A program made the translations under genes and the position numbers. From Crocodylus rhombifer (taxonomy: Eukaryota > Chordata > Crocodylia > Crocodylidae), in contig JAVSML010024323.1 in assembly GCA_038503035.1 (NCBI GenBank), forward strand, positions 392,900-456,899: a stretch of DNA of 64,000 nucleotides, written 5' to 3'. The notes below the pieces were generated by a model, which was given only the letters and a program-made list of their open reading frames with translations, was not told the DNA's origin and did not search any database. Below are positions 22,801 to 34,887 of the stretch, one piece after another; position 1 is the stretch's first letter; every line of letters starts with the position of its first letter.

Positions 22801-24000
22801 TCCTGACAGTGATCCATCGCTGTGTCCTCTTTCCCCTCCTTAAGCCTGGGCTAAAGTAGGCTACATGACCAAGTGCATGTCTTAGATTGCTCCAACGTAC
22901 TCCATCAACATTCCATGTAGCTACCATGTATGAGGTCCCATATCTTCTTTCATCCTTATAACCCCATATAAGCACAATTTTTAACAGTGATTAATAAAGC
23001 TTTTAAATCTATACTGGATACTCAGTAGCTTAACACAATGCACTAAGGTAAAGGAAGCATTGTAACTATGGCAGCATGTATCTTGTTTAGGGGCTAAATT
23101 TACTTTGTTGAGAAATAGTGTGCCAACAGTAAGTCATAAGAACAAAACTCCACAAAACCAAAACAAAACAAAAAACCCAAGCCAGGTCATGAACCACAAA
23201 TGGACTTGTAATTTGAATATTTTCAAATTTATGTTTAGACTTAGATGAGAAACTGACCTCTGATATGAACACAGTAAAGTACATATCACATTAAATACCA
23301 AGAATATTCTTGTATAACACTTATTCTTATACCTCTGTTGCTTTATACTATTTAACTTTAAAACACTTAGGTGGTATCGGTCCCGTCACATTGTTCCACT
23401 GACAACAATGGAACTAGAATGGGTGACACCAGCCAAGGCTCTGCTGATAAAAGGCTAAAACAGTTATTACAGGGCTATACAGAAACACTGGATAAACAAA
23501 ACACTCTTTAAGTAATTGCTCTTCTGGTAGTATTTGTATTGTGCCAGTTGAAAGCACACAGTAGTTTCTCATAAAAGCAGCACGTGCAAAAAATAGCTAA
23601 CTTTGAACTACATTAAAAATAGCTGTACTTATTAAAATGCACCTATAACTCCCTTTGAACATGATGTTGCTTTGATTGGTTAACAGGCAGGTTAGCAGAA
23701 ATCTTTATGAGCTGGTTTCCTGACTTCCAGCTTACCAGCTGAATAGTCATTCATCCTTTGTGACTTCTGACTGTAACAAGAGGTGGACCACCATGATTCT
23801 ATACCACAGTAATGCCTGATTATAATTTGTTTCACTGTTTTCCCTCAAAATGCCAGTAAAGGCAAGATTGTGAAATGGGCTTTGTACTGGGGCAGGCTAA
23901 TGTAAAGGAACAAAACCTCTTCCTTTTCCACCTTACTTTCCATATACAGGATACCCACACTTTCAGCCCAGGTGCATAAGGGTTAGACACAGTGCAAACC
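22801..24000. other. Non-coding AT-rich DNA, nothing recognised
   Basis: No frame above 65 codons and no repeat boundary were seen. Confidence 0.55.
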
Positions 24001-24098
24001 ATAGCATGATTTGGATAGGGATGATTGTGCCGGAGTTGGACTAGATGACATACGGAGATCCCTTCCAGCCTTTTTTTCTATGATTTTATGATTCTTTG
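24001..24098 (+). mobile_element. CR1 LINE 3' tail only
   Basis: About 100 bases carry the CR1 3' untranslated end in plus orientation: 'ggagttggactagatgaca', 'cccttccagcc', then 'tctatgattttatgattct', which is the terminal octamer microsatellite. This is an extreme 5' truncation with no coding sequence. Confidence 0.75.
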
Positions 24099-24879
24099 CA
24101 CCTCCTAAACTTACCTTCTTTAATAACACTTGCACAGAAATGAGAAATTAGATGTGCTGAAATCTTAGAGATTACAAATAATACTTATTTTGTGCCATCG
24201 GTTTGTAATCAGATGGCAGTATTTTTGCAGATCTCCTTGTGGCACAATCTACTACAGTATGGGATTAAAAAAAAATCAGACCAGCTTTTCCAGGTGCATT
24301 TTTCATAATCATGAGACATGCTCAGACAGGGCTTGGCTTCACTTGGCCAAGCCCTTGCCTCTGTAAATGACTTCAGTCTTTCTCAGACTTGTATATCAAC
24401 TTATCTCCCTAAAACAAACTTTCACTATCATTGTTCAAGGCTGTGGAGCTCAGGATTAGAAAGCTACAGTAAAAACTGTTCAATGAAATGTGTATTTGGT
24501 ATAAACTTGAAAAAGCGGTTTATGGTATGTAGACTAGAACCCTATAATACATATGGGATAAGAGCAGAAGAAACTACATCTAGTGAGTTTCTTCCCCTAG
24601 AGAGGAAATGAAGTTCCTTATATAAGAGAATTGGAAAATGACTGGTACCTTTTTACTGACTATGGATGACAAATACACTGAGTGAGAGAAGGGCCACCTG
24701 TTAGGAACCCAGAGTTTATCTCAGTTCTGTGTAACAGAAGAGAAACAGACCTTCTGAGCTCAACTCTGTCGTTTCACTGAAGAAACCATACAAATATGTA
24801 TCTGTTAAGAAGCTGGCATTCAGTTTGCAAATGATGGTCTCTCTCATTGCTAGAAATAGGAGAGGCAAAAAAGACTAAG
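24099..24879. other. Non-coding DNA, nothing recognised
   Basis: The 97-codon frame at 24318-24611 has no family resemblance. No repeat ends are visible. Confidence 0.5.
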
Positions 24880-25990
24880 GCCAGGTGCAGACATTACCCT
24901 CTTTTCTGGTTTAGATTGCTGAAAACTGGTTTATAGCCATAACAAAACAGACATTCATATAGACTACTTCAAAATGGGCTTATAGAAGGGCATATAGATT
25001 ACTTCAAAATGGTGGATCCTGATTTAAGATAGACCTGGATTGATGTAGTATCAGACTTATTTGATCTAGGCTAGACTAGTCCATTGAACATTAGTGCCAG
25101 GTCCACTCAAGAATCAAGGTAGGTCACTGTCCACAGGTATCCCAGTTGCCTGTGCAGGACCCCTGCTAACCCCTTTCACAGGGAGCTGTGGCTCAGCTGG
25201 TCCAACTGAGAGTCTAGCCAACCCACCCCCAAGCTCACTGTCTGTCAGCCACAGGGACCCCGTGTTAGAGTGGCTCCAGGAAGAGCTCACAAGATTCCCA
25301 CCCCCCAAACCAGTGCCAAATTCCAGGCTGAAGCTGCTTATTTGCAGATGGGGGCACTGGCCCTCAGGGAAGAACAGAGACAGCTGTGCCTTTGCAGCTA
25401 CAGAGAAGCAGCTTCATCAAGGAATTCAGTGCTGGCTTCAGTGAGGAAACCCTGTGAGCTCTTCATGAAACCATTCCAGTGAAGGGTCCCAGGGCTTGGG
25501 GACAGGGGATGGACACTTTGTGCCATGCCAACCTGGCCATGAATGCAGGGTACACTGCTTGTAACACCTCCACCATAGAGCTCTTGAATCCTGCTCCCCC
25601 ACCACCTCTGTCCTGCCTGGGGTAGATCCCCACATCTCTGGACATGGACAAAGCCCAGGGACACCTGCAACCCAGCAGCGGTGAGCATAATTATTTTCAC
25701 TGGCTGCCTGCACCTACCAGCAATGGAGGAGGTGGATGCCTGACAGCCAATTAGGGATGGTGCTGCTGCTCAGCTGCATTGAGCTGCTCTCAGCAGTCTC
25801 TGGCACACTGCGAGGTGTGCAGGTGCACCGCCCATCTTCTGGCCTCTTCCAGTGAAGGCATCTGCCTGCCTTCCCCAACTGAAGTGTGAACATGAGTTCT
25901 GTTAGCTCCTAATCCAATCTATACAGTTTACAGAAATCTGCATAGTTTGGATCGATTTTGCTTGGGCTTTTTGAACATCTGTACTTAAGC
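24880..25990. mobile_element. TIR DNA transposon family X, copy 1 (about 1.1 kb)
   Basis: The left end GCCAGGTGCAGACATTACCC is complementary, imperfectly, to the right end, whose reverse complement reads GCTTAAGTACAGATGTTC. TAAG lies directly outside both ends. The terminal zones share text with 39869-40730 ('gatgtagtatcagactta' against 'gaatgtagtatcagactta', and the 'ggctttttgaacatctg' right end), so this is a repeat family. The interior 25100-25700 is GC-rich, and its chance frames do not look like a transposase. I infer a non-autonomous DNA transposon; the superfamily is not assigned. Confidence 0.55.
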
Positions 25991-26002
25991 TAAGATCATC
26001 AG

Positions 26003-26372
26003 GTGCCTACACACAAGCAGGGAGACTGCTCTTATGCACTGTAATTTCAGCACATGGGAGTAGACTCAATGGAGTTTGCTGGAGTGTGGCAATTACCATG
26101 TTTAACAGCCTTCCATGTCTCATGCATCAGCATTCCCATGCTTCAAAATGTCAGTGGGGGTGCTTTATCTAAAGCACATTCGATGGGGGCTCTGGTCCCC
26201 ATTCAATAAGCTCATTCAGTGAGCTTTAGATAAAGCATGTCCACCACTACTTTAAAGCATGGGGACACTGATACACAAGACACCCTGGGAGTTTTAATTA
26301 GGGCGGCTCTCAGAATTGCTCTAATTAAAGTGCCCCACCCCCCTCAACTCTTAAAGCCCATCATGTCTAGCA
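26003..26372. mobile_element. Palindromic MITE family Y, copy 1
   Basis: The body matches 62163-62502 in order: 'cactgtaatttcagcacatg', 'agtagactcaatggagtttg', 'caaaatgtcagtgggggtgc', 'gggacactga' and the 'ttttaattagggcggctct' region. The internal halves are roughly self-complementary (TTTATCTAAAGC against GCTTTAGATAAAGC). There is no coding capacity, and it sits directly beside the end of family X copy 1. Confidence 0.6.
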
Positions 26373-29300
26373 AAATGTATTCCTGTGTCTTTCCCATTTT
26401 TGTTTTAGCTAAAGGTGACCGAGAATAACAAATTGGCTGCTTCTTGAAATTAGTAGTATTACACCAATTTTTAACTTTCGGCTAACTTTCTAAGACAACC
26501 TAATATTGAAACATCTGCCCTTCTTCCTACTCTTTCAACTACCTGCAGTGTGTCCTCAGGTGTCTTTATTTCTAAATCCTTGTATATTTTCCCTTTTTTG
26601 TTTCCTTGCGATCTTTAATACACTTTGTAAAATCTGAATGACATGCAAATTTCCAGATGTGGAGTGGCCTCATCACCTTTAATTTTACCCATAAATACAC
26701 TGGACAATAGTACTGGTTCAGTACAGAATCATACATAGTTTATTCATTGTAACCCACTGGTCATGCTCTGTTTCACAGTTTTCAGAATTAGCAGGCATCC
26801 TGTTTTTGGTTTCTCTTTATTTCTTCTCCCCACTTGGGTCTGTACATGAATGTGTCAAGTCTTATAATGCTGCAAACAACATTTCCCCATCTTCTCAGCT
26901 CATTCTACAAAGACTCCTGGTGGCTTTCAGTCTGTGTCATTGCCTATTCCTTTTTCAAACATAATTTTAAAGCAGCCACATCAGAAAAAGTTTCTGTTTT
27001 TTTCTGTGTTGATGAGAGATTTTACAGCAGAGTTTTTGTCTGTTTATTTTTTTAAAATAGTTTAGTATCCAGGTACTTTAGGACTCATCACTTTCAGGTA
27101 ATGCTGCTATTAGGAAATGTACCCTGCCTTAATTTAAAAATTTAAAAAGTTGCTAACTTAATTTTTCTAAATGATTCCACAATTGTATGCTATAGTCTGA
27201 CTAGGCTGCAAAGCTTCAAGGTAACCTTTCCATTTAAAATGACAGATGAATGACTTCATCTTAGTACTTTTCATGGGTCATGACACAGGATGCAGACTAA
27301 CAGCTTAAACTTAAATATCATAGCAAATCTGGCTTTTGGCTGCCATGATTATTTTTCAAGCTACTGTACTAGCTATCTTGAGGTAATGACTTTTATAATC
27401 AAGTAAAGAAACATATTTATGTACAATTGTGAAAGAAATCTTACACTCTTTCAAAATATAGTATCCATATTGTTCTTATTTGTGCAGTAACTCTATGAAG
27501 TTTAGGACTAACCCTGCCCCTCACTATGCACAAGTTTTTCTTATTAGGTTGCTGCCTTTGTATATCTTTGCTTTTAATAATAACATGAATTATCATTCAC
27601 ACTTCAGACAAATATACCATTTAACTATACTTGAGGTTTTTATTTAAATTTGAGATAAGGCTTGGGATGTGATACTAGACCCTTTGCATGACAAAGTCAT
27701 TGGGGCAATTTACTCACTGGATATTAAAAAAATTCTGAAATATTTGATGAACTATGCCTGTGAAGGGCTCTGCCTACAGTGGAACCAGAACTTGAGAATC
27801 AGACGATAAGAATCACCACATTATAGAAACCATTAATCTCCATACAGTATTAGATATTTCTGTGGGGTCTGGCCAACCTCCCTCAGCCCCACACAAACCT
27901 GAAAATAAAATTAATCACTTAATCAGTCAAACTTGCAGAAGTATTACAGGTTTGCGAGCATCCCCGTACAAGACCTATAAATTCCCCCAGTTGAAAATTA
28001 ATACCAGCTATAATACAGAACATGTGGAAACACCTCTGGGGGCTAAATAGCACCCAAAAACCAGATGGTTCATTTCAGACAAACCTGGAAATAAAAATAA
28101 TGTAATTTGAAAAGAACAACATCTAATTCCTCTTTAGCATATCAGAGATTCCTACTATAACCTAGTTGGCAAGCACACAAAAAATACTATTTATTAACAC
28201 TTTTACATCAACCCCCCTCCCATTTTTGTTTTTGTTTTGGCTTCATATCTGTTCTGTTTTTCATCCCAGCAGGACCCACAGTGACATACAATACCAAGGC
28301 TAACCAAGCTGAATCACTTTTCTGAACATATCTATCCTCTATCTCCATTCAGCTAGCCATTAAAGCCAGCTACACATGTGCAAAATAATAGTCTCATTCC
28401 TTATCCTCCTTTCCTGTCCCTTCATGATAATAATTTAAAGAAATAGCCCTAGTTTGCCTTATTTTTCATGTCAATCAACATCTGAAACTTCATTGCTCTA
28501 AATGTATTTGTTTCCTTCTTTCCAATTTTGCTACCAGTTCAAAAAAAGAATCACAGCCTCAAAAGAAAGCAGAAAGTCTAAAATATTACAGACAAGAGTA
28601 CACCATTGTGTGGAACTGCTGCTTATCCTCTTTGATAATCTTTTCAATTCTGTTAGTTACATCATTAATAGACATCTGTATTCTGTGATGATTACAATAT
28701 TCATTAATCAAAGGCCTGGTATGCTGAGAGTTGGAAACTTATGTTCTATTTCTAAAGCACTTTAAAAAATCATTCTTCACTTGGAAGCCACATAGCAAAA
28801 CATTTTGCCAATTAAAAAAGCTGTAGTAAGCTTCAGTAGTTAAGGCCCAATTCAAAATATCAATGTACAATCAAAAAAAAGTTTCAGATATTTAATTAAT
28901 TACAAAGGGACCATTCTTGAACTAGGTAGTCAGAGACCATGAAGGACTGATAATAATACTATAGGTAAGATTGAAGCCAGGTTCCTTTTCAGGTTTTAAA
29001 CACCCCTGTAACTTTGATCATCAACACTGGTCTGCCTAGAAAATTGCAAGGTTTATTTAGAAGCTATGGACAAGTTTTTTTCAACAGTGTGGAGAAAATT
29101 TGACATTCTGCTGTTCAGTTGCAGGTTATTAAAATTTTTCATGATAACTTGTAGATTTTTTTTCTGTCATTTCCTTCTGTTTTTCTAGCTAAAAATAAAA
29201 CTTGTTACTATTGCTTTAGACTATTATTATATCTCTTGGAAATCCTGTGCAGAATGCATATTTGAAGAGTAATGATGGTACAATCAGCGACTTTCTTAAT

Positions 29301-30328
29301 GATTACTGTATCTAACTGTAGTGGTAACAACATTACTTTTGATAATAACCTATTGATAATATAAGGGCCCTTCTGTGTTTCACCATAGTAATCCAAGTAA
29401 TAGAGATCTTTATTTGTGGAACTACAGGGTTCTAACTTCATTTTGCAAACTTGTAATTCTTGTCTTATAATGCCACATTCAAGGTGGGCTTTTTGCTGAA
29501 GCAATGGATTCACTGCAAAATAGCATATAATCTTGCAGAAAACTTGCAAAGCTTTTTAAGCTAAAGCTAACTAAACTATATTCTGAATCTAGAACCACTA
29601 GATCCTTAGCTAAGTTTGCAATCAAGATTTCACTTGAATCAGAGACACAATGACATGGCCAGACACCCCTGACTGTGGCAGCAGTCAGGGACCATGGCAA
29701 CTTCTAGTTGCTGCTGCACAGACGATGAGATTGTGCAGCTGTGCTGGCAACCTTTTTTTTCCTACCCACTCCTCTTATCCCTACTCATGGTGGCACCTGG
29801 GGTGGTTGCCTTGGTTTCCCCATCCTAAATCCAACACTGCTTTAAACCCCATATCCACCTTAACTGTAACTGCAGTTACTTTCTGGGTACCCTAGAATTT
29901 TCAATGAATGTTTCTAGACAATTGCTTAAATACTGTTTAGCAAGGAATACTTAAAATGACTAAAGAATGGAAGTACTTTTGAAAATCTGGCCATTTGTTG
30001 TTTAAAAAATGTAGTAAGTTAGTATCAATAGAATTTAAGCACACATGCCGAAAATGTGTTTTCCTGAATCAGGACCCTGTATTTCCAGACTAAAAGCTCA
30101 ATATGAGTGGGAAATTGAGAAGTTAAATTTGTTATTTGCAATCTAATATCGTATAAAATTACATGCACTTAGGTGATTTTGTGGACCTACAGTATTACTA
30201 AATATCTATTCCCTTTAATTTTTAATGTCATGCTAATGCACTAATAAGAGAAATGTTTTTTTCTTAACTGGACAATAAAGGTATATTTTACATACATACA
30301 AGCACACATAAAAAAATTAACTCAGTCT
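26373..30328. other. Non-coding AT-rich DNA, nothing recognised
   Basis: Nearly 4 kb without a supported gene. 29640-29850 is somewhat GC-richer but matched nothing I recognise. Open frames are short or A/T-biased. Confidence 0.55.
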
Positions 30329-30395
30329 GTTACCATCCATGAGATGGCCTTGCTTGGGGAGATTGGGATCAGCGGCCCCCTGAACAGAGCTGAGT
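30329..30395 (+). pseudogene. hAT transposase fragment upstream of the CR1 insertion (tentative)
   Basis: A short open plus-strand stretch reads MALLGEIGISGPLNRAEWD and stops where CR1 homology begins. Transposases of the hAT superfamily often have an '...LS..EW...L..VLKPF..AT' passage. The second half of that passage (VVLKPFLKATEIL) resumes at about 33166, on the other side of the CR1. I infer that the two pieces were once continuous. The piece is too short for certainty. Confidence 0.4.
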
Positions 30396-33165
30396 GGGAT
30401 AATGGAGACCTGGTGGGACTCCACCCATGACTGGACCACGGGTATAGAGGGCTATACCCTGTACAGGAGGGATTGTGTTGACAAAAAGGGTAGGGTTGTA
30501 GCTCTCTATGTGAAGGAAAGCTACATGTCCCTGCAAGCTGATGTTGGCGACCGGCATGGACAGCTAGAGACCCTCTGGGTAAAAATTCATGGGAAAAACG
30601 GCACAGGGGACACAATGGTGGGAGTCTACTACAGACCTCCCACTCAAAGTCCTGAGCTTGACCAGGAGTTCGCCTGGGAACTGACTGAGGCCGCTTGCTC
30701 CAGGGCCTTGGTTGTCATGGGTGACTTCGATTACCCAGACATCACCTGGGAAGATCACTCAGCAAAATCTGAGCGGTCGCAAAGCTTTCTCTCGTGCGTG
30801 GATGACCTCTACCTGACTCAAGAAGTCTATGGGCCAATGAGAGGCAAAGCGCTGCTAGACCTGGTGCTGGCTACGGGGGACGACCTAATCGGCGACCTAG
30901 TGATCGATGGGAAGCTGGGTGACAGCGACCATGAGCTGATCACCTTCACCATCCGCCGTAAAGCTGGCAAGTCAGTCAGCAACACAGAAGTCCTTGACTT
31001 CAGAAAAGCCGACTTTGACAAGCTCAAGAGGCTTGTCGGTCAGGCCCTCAGGGACCATGACCCCAGGGAGATGGGAGTTCAAGAAGAGTGGTTGCTTCTC
31101 AAGGAAGCGATCCTCAATGCACAAGCTAAATCTATTCCAACACGGAGGAAAGGCAGCAAGAAGGCACAGCAGCCCTCCTGGCTCTCTAGGGACCTAGCAG
31201 ACCTCCTGCGGCTAAAAAGGAAAGCCTACAAAGGATGGAGGATGGGATTCACCTCCAAGGAGGATTATTCTGCACTGGTCCGGTCCTGCAGGGAGCAAAC
31301 CAGGAAAGCCAAGGCTGCAACTGAACTCCAACTAGCTTCAAGCATCAAGGACAACAAAAAGTCCTTTTTCAGATATGTGGGGAGCCGGAGGAAAAGCAAG
31401 GGCAATGTTGGACCCCTGCTAAACCAGATGGGGCAACTGACAACTGACGCCCAGGAAAAAGCCAACCTATTAAATAGGTACTTTGCGTCAGTCTTTCATC
31501 AGTCCCATGGGACACCCATGCCTGCTATGGGACAGGGAGATCCGGGTGATGGGGATCCCCTACCCTCCATCAATGCTGACCTCATGAAGGAACACCTTGA
31601 GAAGCTGGATACCTTCAAGTCAGCCGGCCCTGACAATCTGCACCCCAGGATACTCAAGGAGCTGGTGAGCGTCATAGCCCAGCCCCTGGCATGGATCTTT
31701 GAAAACTCCTGGCACTCTGGTGTAGTGCCTGAAGACTGGAAGAAGGCCAATGTGGTGCCAATCTTCAAGAAAGGGAGGGAAGTGGATCCGGCTAACTACA
31801 GGCCTATTAGCCTGACTTCTATCCTGGGGAAGATCTTAGAAAAGTTTATTAAGGAGGCCATCCTTGAGGGACTGGCCCAGGCTAACATTCTAAGGGATAG
31901 CCAGCATGGGTTTGTTGAGGGTAGGTCTTGTTTGACCAATCTCATTTCCTTCTATGACCAGGTGACCTAACACCTGGACCAGGGAGAAGAGATTGATGTC
32001 ATATATCTTGACTTCAAAAAAGCCTTTGATCTGGTATCCCACGATCACCTCTTGGCCAAACTGGCCAGTTGTGGCCTTGGCTCCACCACGATCTGCTGGC
32101 TGGGAAACTGGCTCCGTGGTCAGACCCAGAGGGTTGTAATTGATGGCAGTCACTCATCGTGGTGCCCTGTGACCAGTGGGGTCCCTCAAGGCTCTGTCCT
32201 GGGACCCATCCTGTTCAACATCTTCATTAATGATGTGGACATTGGAGTCAGGAGTGGACTGGCCAAGTTTGCCGATGACACCAAACTTTGGGGCAAAGCA
32301 TCCACGCCAGAAGATAGGCGGGTGATCCAGGCTGACCTGGACAAGCTCAGCAAATGGGCGGACGAGAACCTGATGGTGTTTAACACCGAAAAATGCAAGG
32401 TTCTCCACCTTGGGAGGAAAAACCTGCAGCACCCTTATAGGCTCGGCAGTGCTACGTTGGTTAGCACTACAGAAGAAAGAGACTTGGGGGTCATCATTGA
32501 CCACAAGATGAACATGAGCCTCCAATGCGATGCTGCGGCTAGTAAAGCGACCAAAACGCTGGCTTGCATCCATAGATGCTTCTCAAGCAAATCCCGGGAC
32601 GTCATTCTCCCTTTGTACTCGGCCTTGGTGAGGCCGCAGCTGGAGTACTGCATCCAGTTTTGGGCTCTACAATTCAAAAACGATGTGGAGAAGCTTGAGA
32701 GAGTCCAGAGGAGAGCCACGCGCATGATCAGAGGTCAGGAAAACAGATCTTACGATGACAGGCTGAGAGCCATGGGACTCTTTAGCCTGGAAAAGTGCAG
32801 GCTCAGGGTGATCTGATGGCCACCTATAAGTTTATCAGGGGTGACCACCAGGATCTGGGGGAACATTTGTTCACCAGAGCACCCCAAGGGATGACGAGGT
32901 CAAACGGTCACAAACTCCTGCAAGACTGTTCAGGCTGGACATAAGGAAGAATTTCTTTACTGTCCGAGCCCCCAAGGTCTGGAACAGCCTGCCATCAGAG
33001 GTGGTTCAAGCACCTACATTGAACACCTTCAAGAGTAAATTGGATGCTTATCTTGCTGGGATCCTATGACCCCAGCTGACTTCCTGCCCTTTGGGCAGGG
33101 GGCTGGACTCGATGATCTCCCGAGGTCTCTTCCAGCCCTAATGTCTATGAAATCTATGAAATCTT
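30391..33165 (+). mobile_element. CR1 LINE copy E, nearly intact ORF2, inserted in a hAT element
   Basis: A 2.8-kb plus-strand copy is 5'-truncated inside the endonuclease domain and runs to a complete 3' end ('gggctggactcgatgatctc') and an (ATCTATGAA)n tail at 33143-33165. Codon composition is GC-richer than the surroundings and the frame is nearly open, so this is one of the youngest copies here. It interrupts a hAT transposase (30329-30395 / 33166-34002). The same subfamily recurs as 3' pieces at 44686-45186 and 56629-57013 and, more diverged, at 48095-51470. Confidence 0.9.
30393..33069 (+). pseudogene. CR1 ORF2: endonuclease-reverse transcriptase, three lesions
   Basis: The frame from ATG 30402 encodes most of an apurinic-like endonuclease, lacking its first ~30 residues. 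It has VVMGDFDYPD (Asn of GDFN is Asp here) and an intact SDHELITF. An RT follows: FKSAGPDNLHPRILKEL, NYRPISLTSILGKILEK, IYLDFKKAFDLVSH (motif A), SGVPQGSVLGP (motif B), FADDTKLWG (motif C, both Asp present). The single stop at 31968-31970 lies between PILxK and motif A, in a 3-base insertion relative to the 48-kb copy, and the frame continues beyond it. A one-base loss near 32810 and another near 32928 shift the last ~85 codons, which still end in LDAYLAGIL at 33069. The RT core itself is chemically complete on paper, but the protein cannot be made in one piece. Confidence 0.88.
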
Positions 33166-34002
33166 GGTGGTCCTCAAGCCCTTCCTCAAGGCCACTGAGA
33201 TCCTTAGCGCTGGTGATACCCTCCTCAGCCAGGTGATCCCTGTAGTGAGGGAACTGGAGATCCAAATGGAGAAGTTCCAAGGGATCAGTGTTTCTGGCTG
33301 GGGCAGGCCGCTGTCACCAGACATGCAAGCACTGGTGAGGTGGCTGAAGGAGGGTATCAGGAGACAGCTGAATCCTTTGTGGTCCAGTACAGCCCATAAG
33401 ATGGTGGGCATGTGTGACCTGAGGGTGAAGGACAGCAAGTGCACTGGCAGCCCCAGAACCCTTGATTACTAGACACAGGTGCTGGTGAACAAAGTCAGGG
33501 AGGACGAAGTGCAGAAGTGAGGGGATGTAGAAGAGGGGGATCCACTTTCCTGTGCCAGCACTCCAAGCACCAGCACTGGCACCAGCACCAGCACCAGCAC
33601 CAGTACCGACACCAGCCAGTCTCCTCCATGCCAGCCTCTCCCAATGTGGGCCATGGGCATGGCTTCAATGCTGGGGTCCAAATGCACCAGACCCCAGCCT
33701 CAGGCTGGGGCAAGGCTTTGGTGGCTACCTATCTCACTGAGGATGTGGAGCCACTGGACTGCAATCCCCTGGTCTACTGGCCAAACCACAGCGAGATGTG
33801 GCAGGATCTGGCCAAGGTTGCCCAGCAAGGCCTGTCCTGTCCACCTACCAGTGTTCCAAACAAGAGGGTATTCAGCATTGCTGGGGATGTTGTGACACCC
33901 CATCGCATCTGCTTGGATCCTGGTTTGGCAAAGCAGCTGGTGTTCCTAAAGGTGAACCTCCCACTGCTGGGGTTCCCCAAGCTCCACTTGCAGATAGACT
34001 GA
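33166..34002 (+). pseudogene. hAT-superfamily transposase, C-terminal half
   Basis: The segment starts VVLKPFLKATEILSAGDTLL and continues PVVRELEIQMEKFQG and LSPDMQALVRWLKEGI, a ribonuclease-H-fold hAT transposase passage. It ends in the hAT dimerisation domain at 33720-33960: WQDLAKVAQQGLSCPPTSV, NKRVFSIAGDVV, then LAKQLVFLKVNL. Two in-frame stops (at 33470 and about 33517) and a frameshift near 33710 separate the halves. Between them lies a repetitive Thr/Ser-rich linker made by a CAGCAC-type hexamer. hAT transposases cut and paste DNA with CAGNG-type ends and 8-bp duplications; several hAT-like elements occur in this window, but I cannot say that they used this enzyme. CR1 copy E cuts off the N-terminal part. 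Confidence 0.75.
33565..33616. repeat. Hexamer repeat (CACCAG)n inside the hAT gene
   Basis: About eight units of caccag or close variants follow one another within the transposase linker. They encode Ser-Thr in the frame of the upstream half and His-Gln in the frame of the downstream half, so the repeat could have grown or slipped by replication and contributed to the change of frame. Confidence 0.8.
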
Positions 34003-34039
34003 GTGCCACCCTCCTCACTCCGTTTGCACCAATTTCCTT

Positions 34040-34350
34040 TTGTGAGTTTTATAAAAGCTGAGTAATGCCCCACTCTCCGTTGGAGGGCTCACTAACTGCA
34101 TCACCAGCCAGCAGGGGAAGAACATGTCTCTGCTGACCTCATTTCCCTGCCAGAACAAACTTGAGGGTATGGGATTGGGGCTATGGGGAAGGAGGAAGCC
34201 CCAGGTTTTGGGCATGACCACTAAAACTGCAACCTGCCAGGGTAAGGAGGCCTGGTGGGACTGCTGGTGGTGCAGCAGCCTCATAAATGCCAGGAACAAC
34301 AATCCCCTGGTGAAGGGCGGGTAGGAGGTGCTATAACCTTCAGCTAACAC
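34040..34350 (+). mobile_element. LTR/leader fragment related to 61000-61300
   Basis: A TATA-like 'ttttataaaagctgag' at 34049 is followed about 170 bases later by 'aactgcaacctgccagggta' and 'aggcctggtgggactgctgg', then 'aatcccctggtgaagggc'. The same order is seen at 61185-61290 ('aactgcaccctgccaaaagt', 'ggcctggtggggctcccag', 'taccccagtgaaagtg'). I read both as pieces of one LTR-retrotransposon promoter and leader family. No gag or pol lies next to either. Confidence 0.45.
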
Positions 34351-34475
34351 ATGCACACACAAAGTCCTGGCTGGGGAATGCACAGACTTGCCATGTCTTT
34401 GACAGGCCTGATACTTGCTGGTTGGAGTGTAATTGTGAGGCTCCCGGTGAGCTCAGCTTAGCTGCCCAGGATACC

Positions 34476-34887
34476 AGGTTTAGGGTTGAAAACCCCTTTG
34501 TCAGGCTGAGGAAGTACCTGCAGTTGGTCCTGGATGGAAGAAATAGTAAAGAAGCCAGAGGCTGGCCTGCCCCACAATGCAGGCAAGAAAGCCAGTCAGT
34601 GGAAATGGAAATGGAAGCGTCAGTGGGGAAGGGACAGGCTGGGGTGGGGGGTAGGGGGAAAAGGAGGATGTAGCAGCGCAGGTAAAGTGATTTGGATTGT
34701 AATTTGTTCCCTCTCAGGATCAAGCCTGGGACACTGAAGGCAGAGTGTTTTTTTGGTGAGGAATGTGCACCCACAGGTAGTTGGGTTTTTTTTGTCTTTG
34801 ATAGATTCTGGTGTGCAGTTTGTGGGGGGTTTGTGTTTTGAGCTGTAGAAAGTTGGCTTCAGTTCTGGTGCTGAGATTAGGTGCTTG
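34476..34887 (-). mobile_element. Penelope-like element 3' end, copy 3 (left arm of inverted pair)
   Basis: Minus orientation. The plus-strand text 'gggttgaaaacccctttgtc' and 'ggctgaggaagtacctgcag' is the 3' untranslated part. 'cttgtctttgatagatt'-type text near 34790-34810 and 'aatgtgcacccacaggtag' correspond to the GIY-YIG region of the copy at 1358-2035. Frames are broken. The terminal 'tcttttattagac' tail is missing on this arm. Confidence 0.65.
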
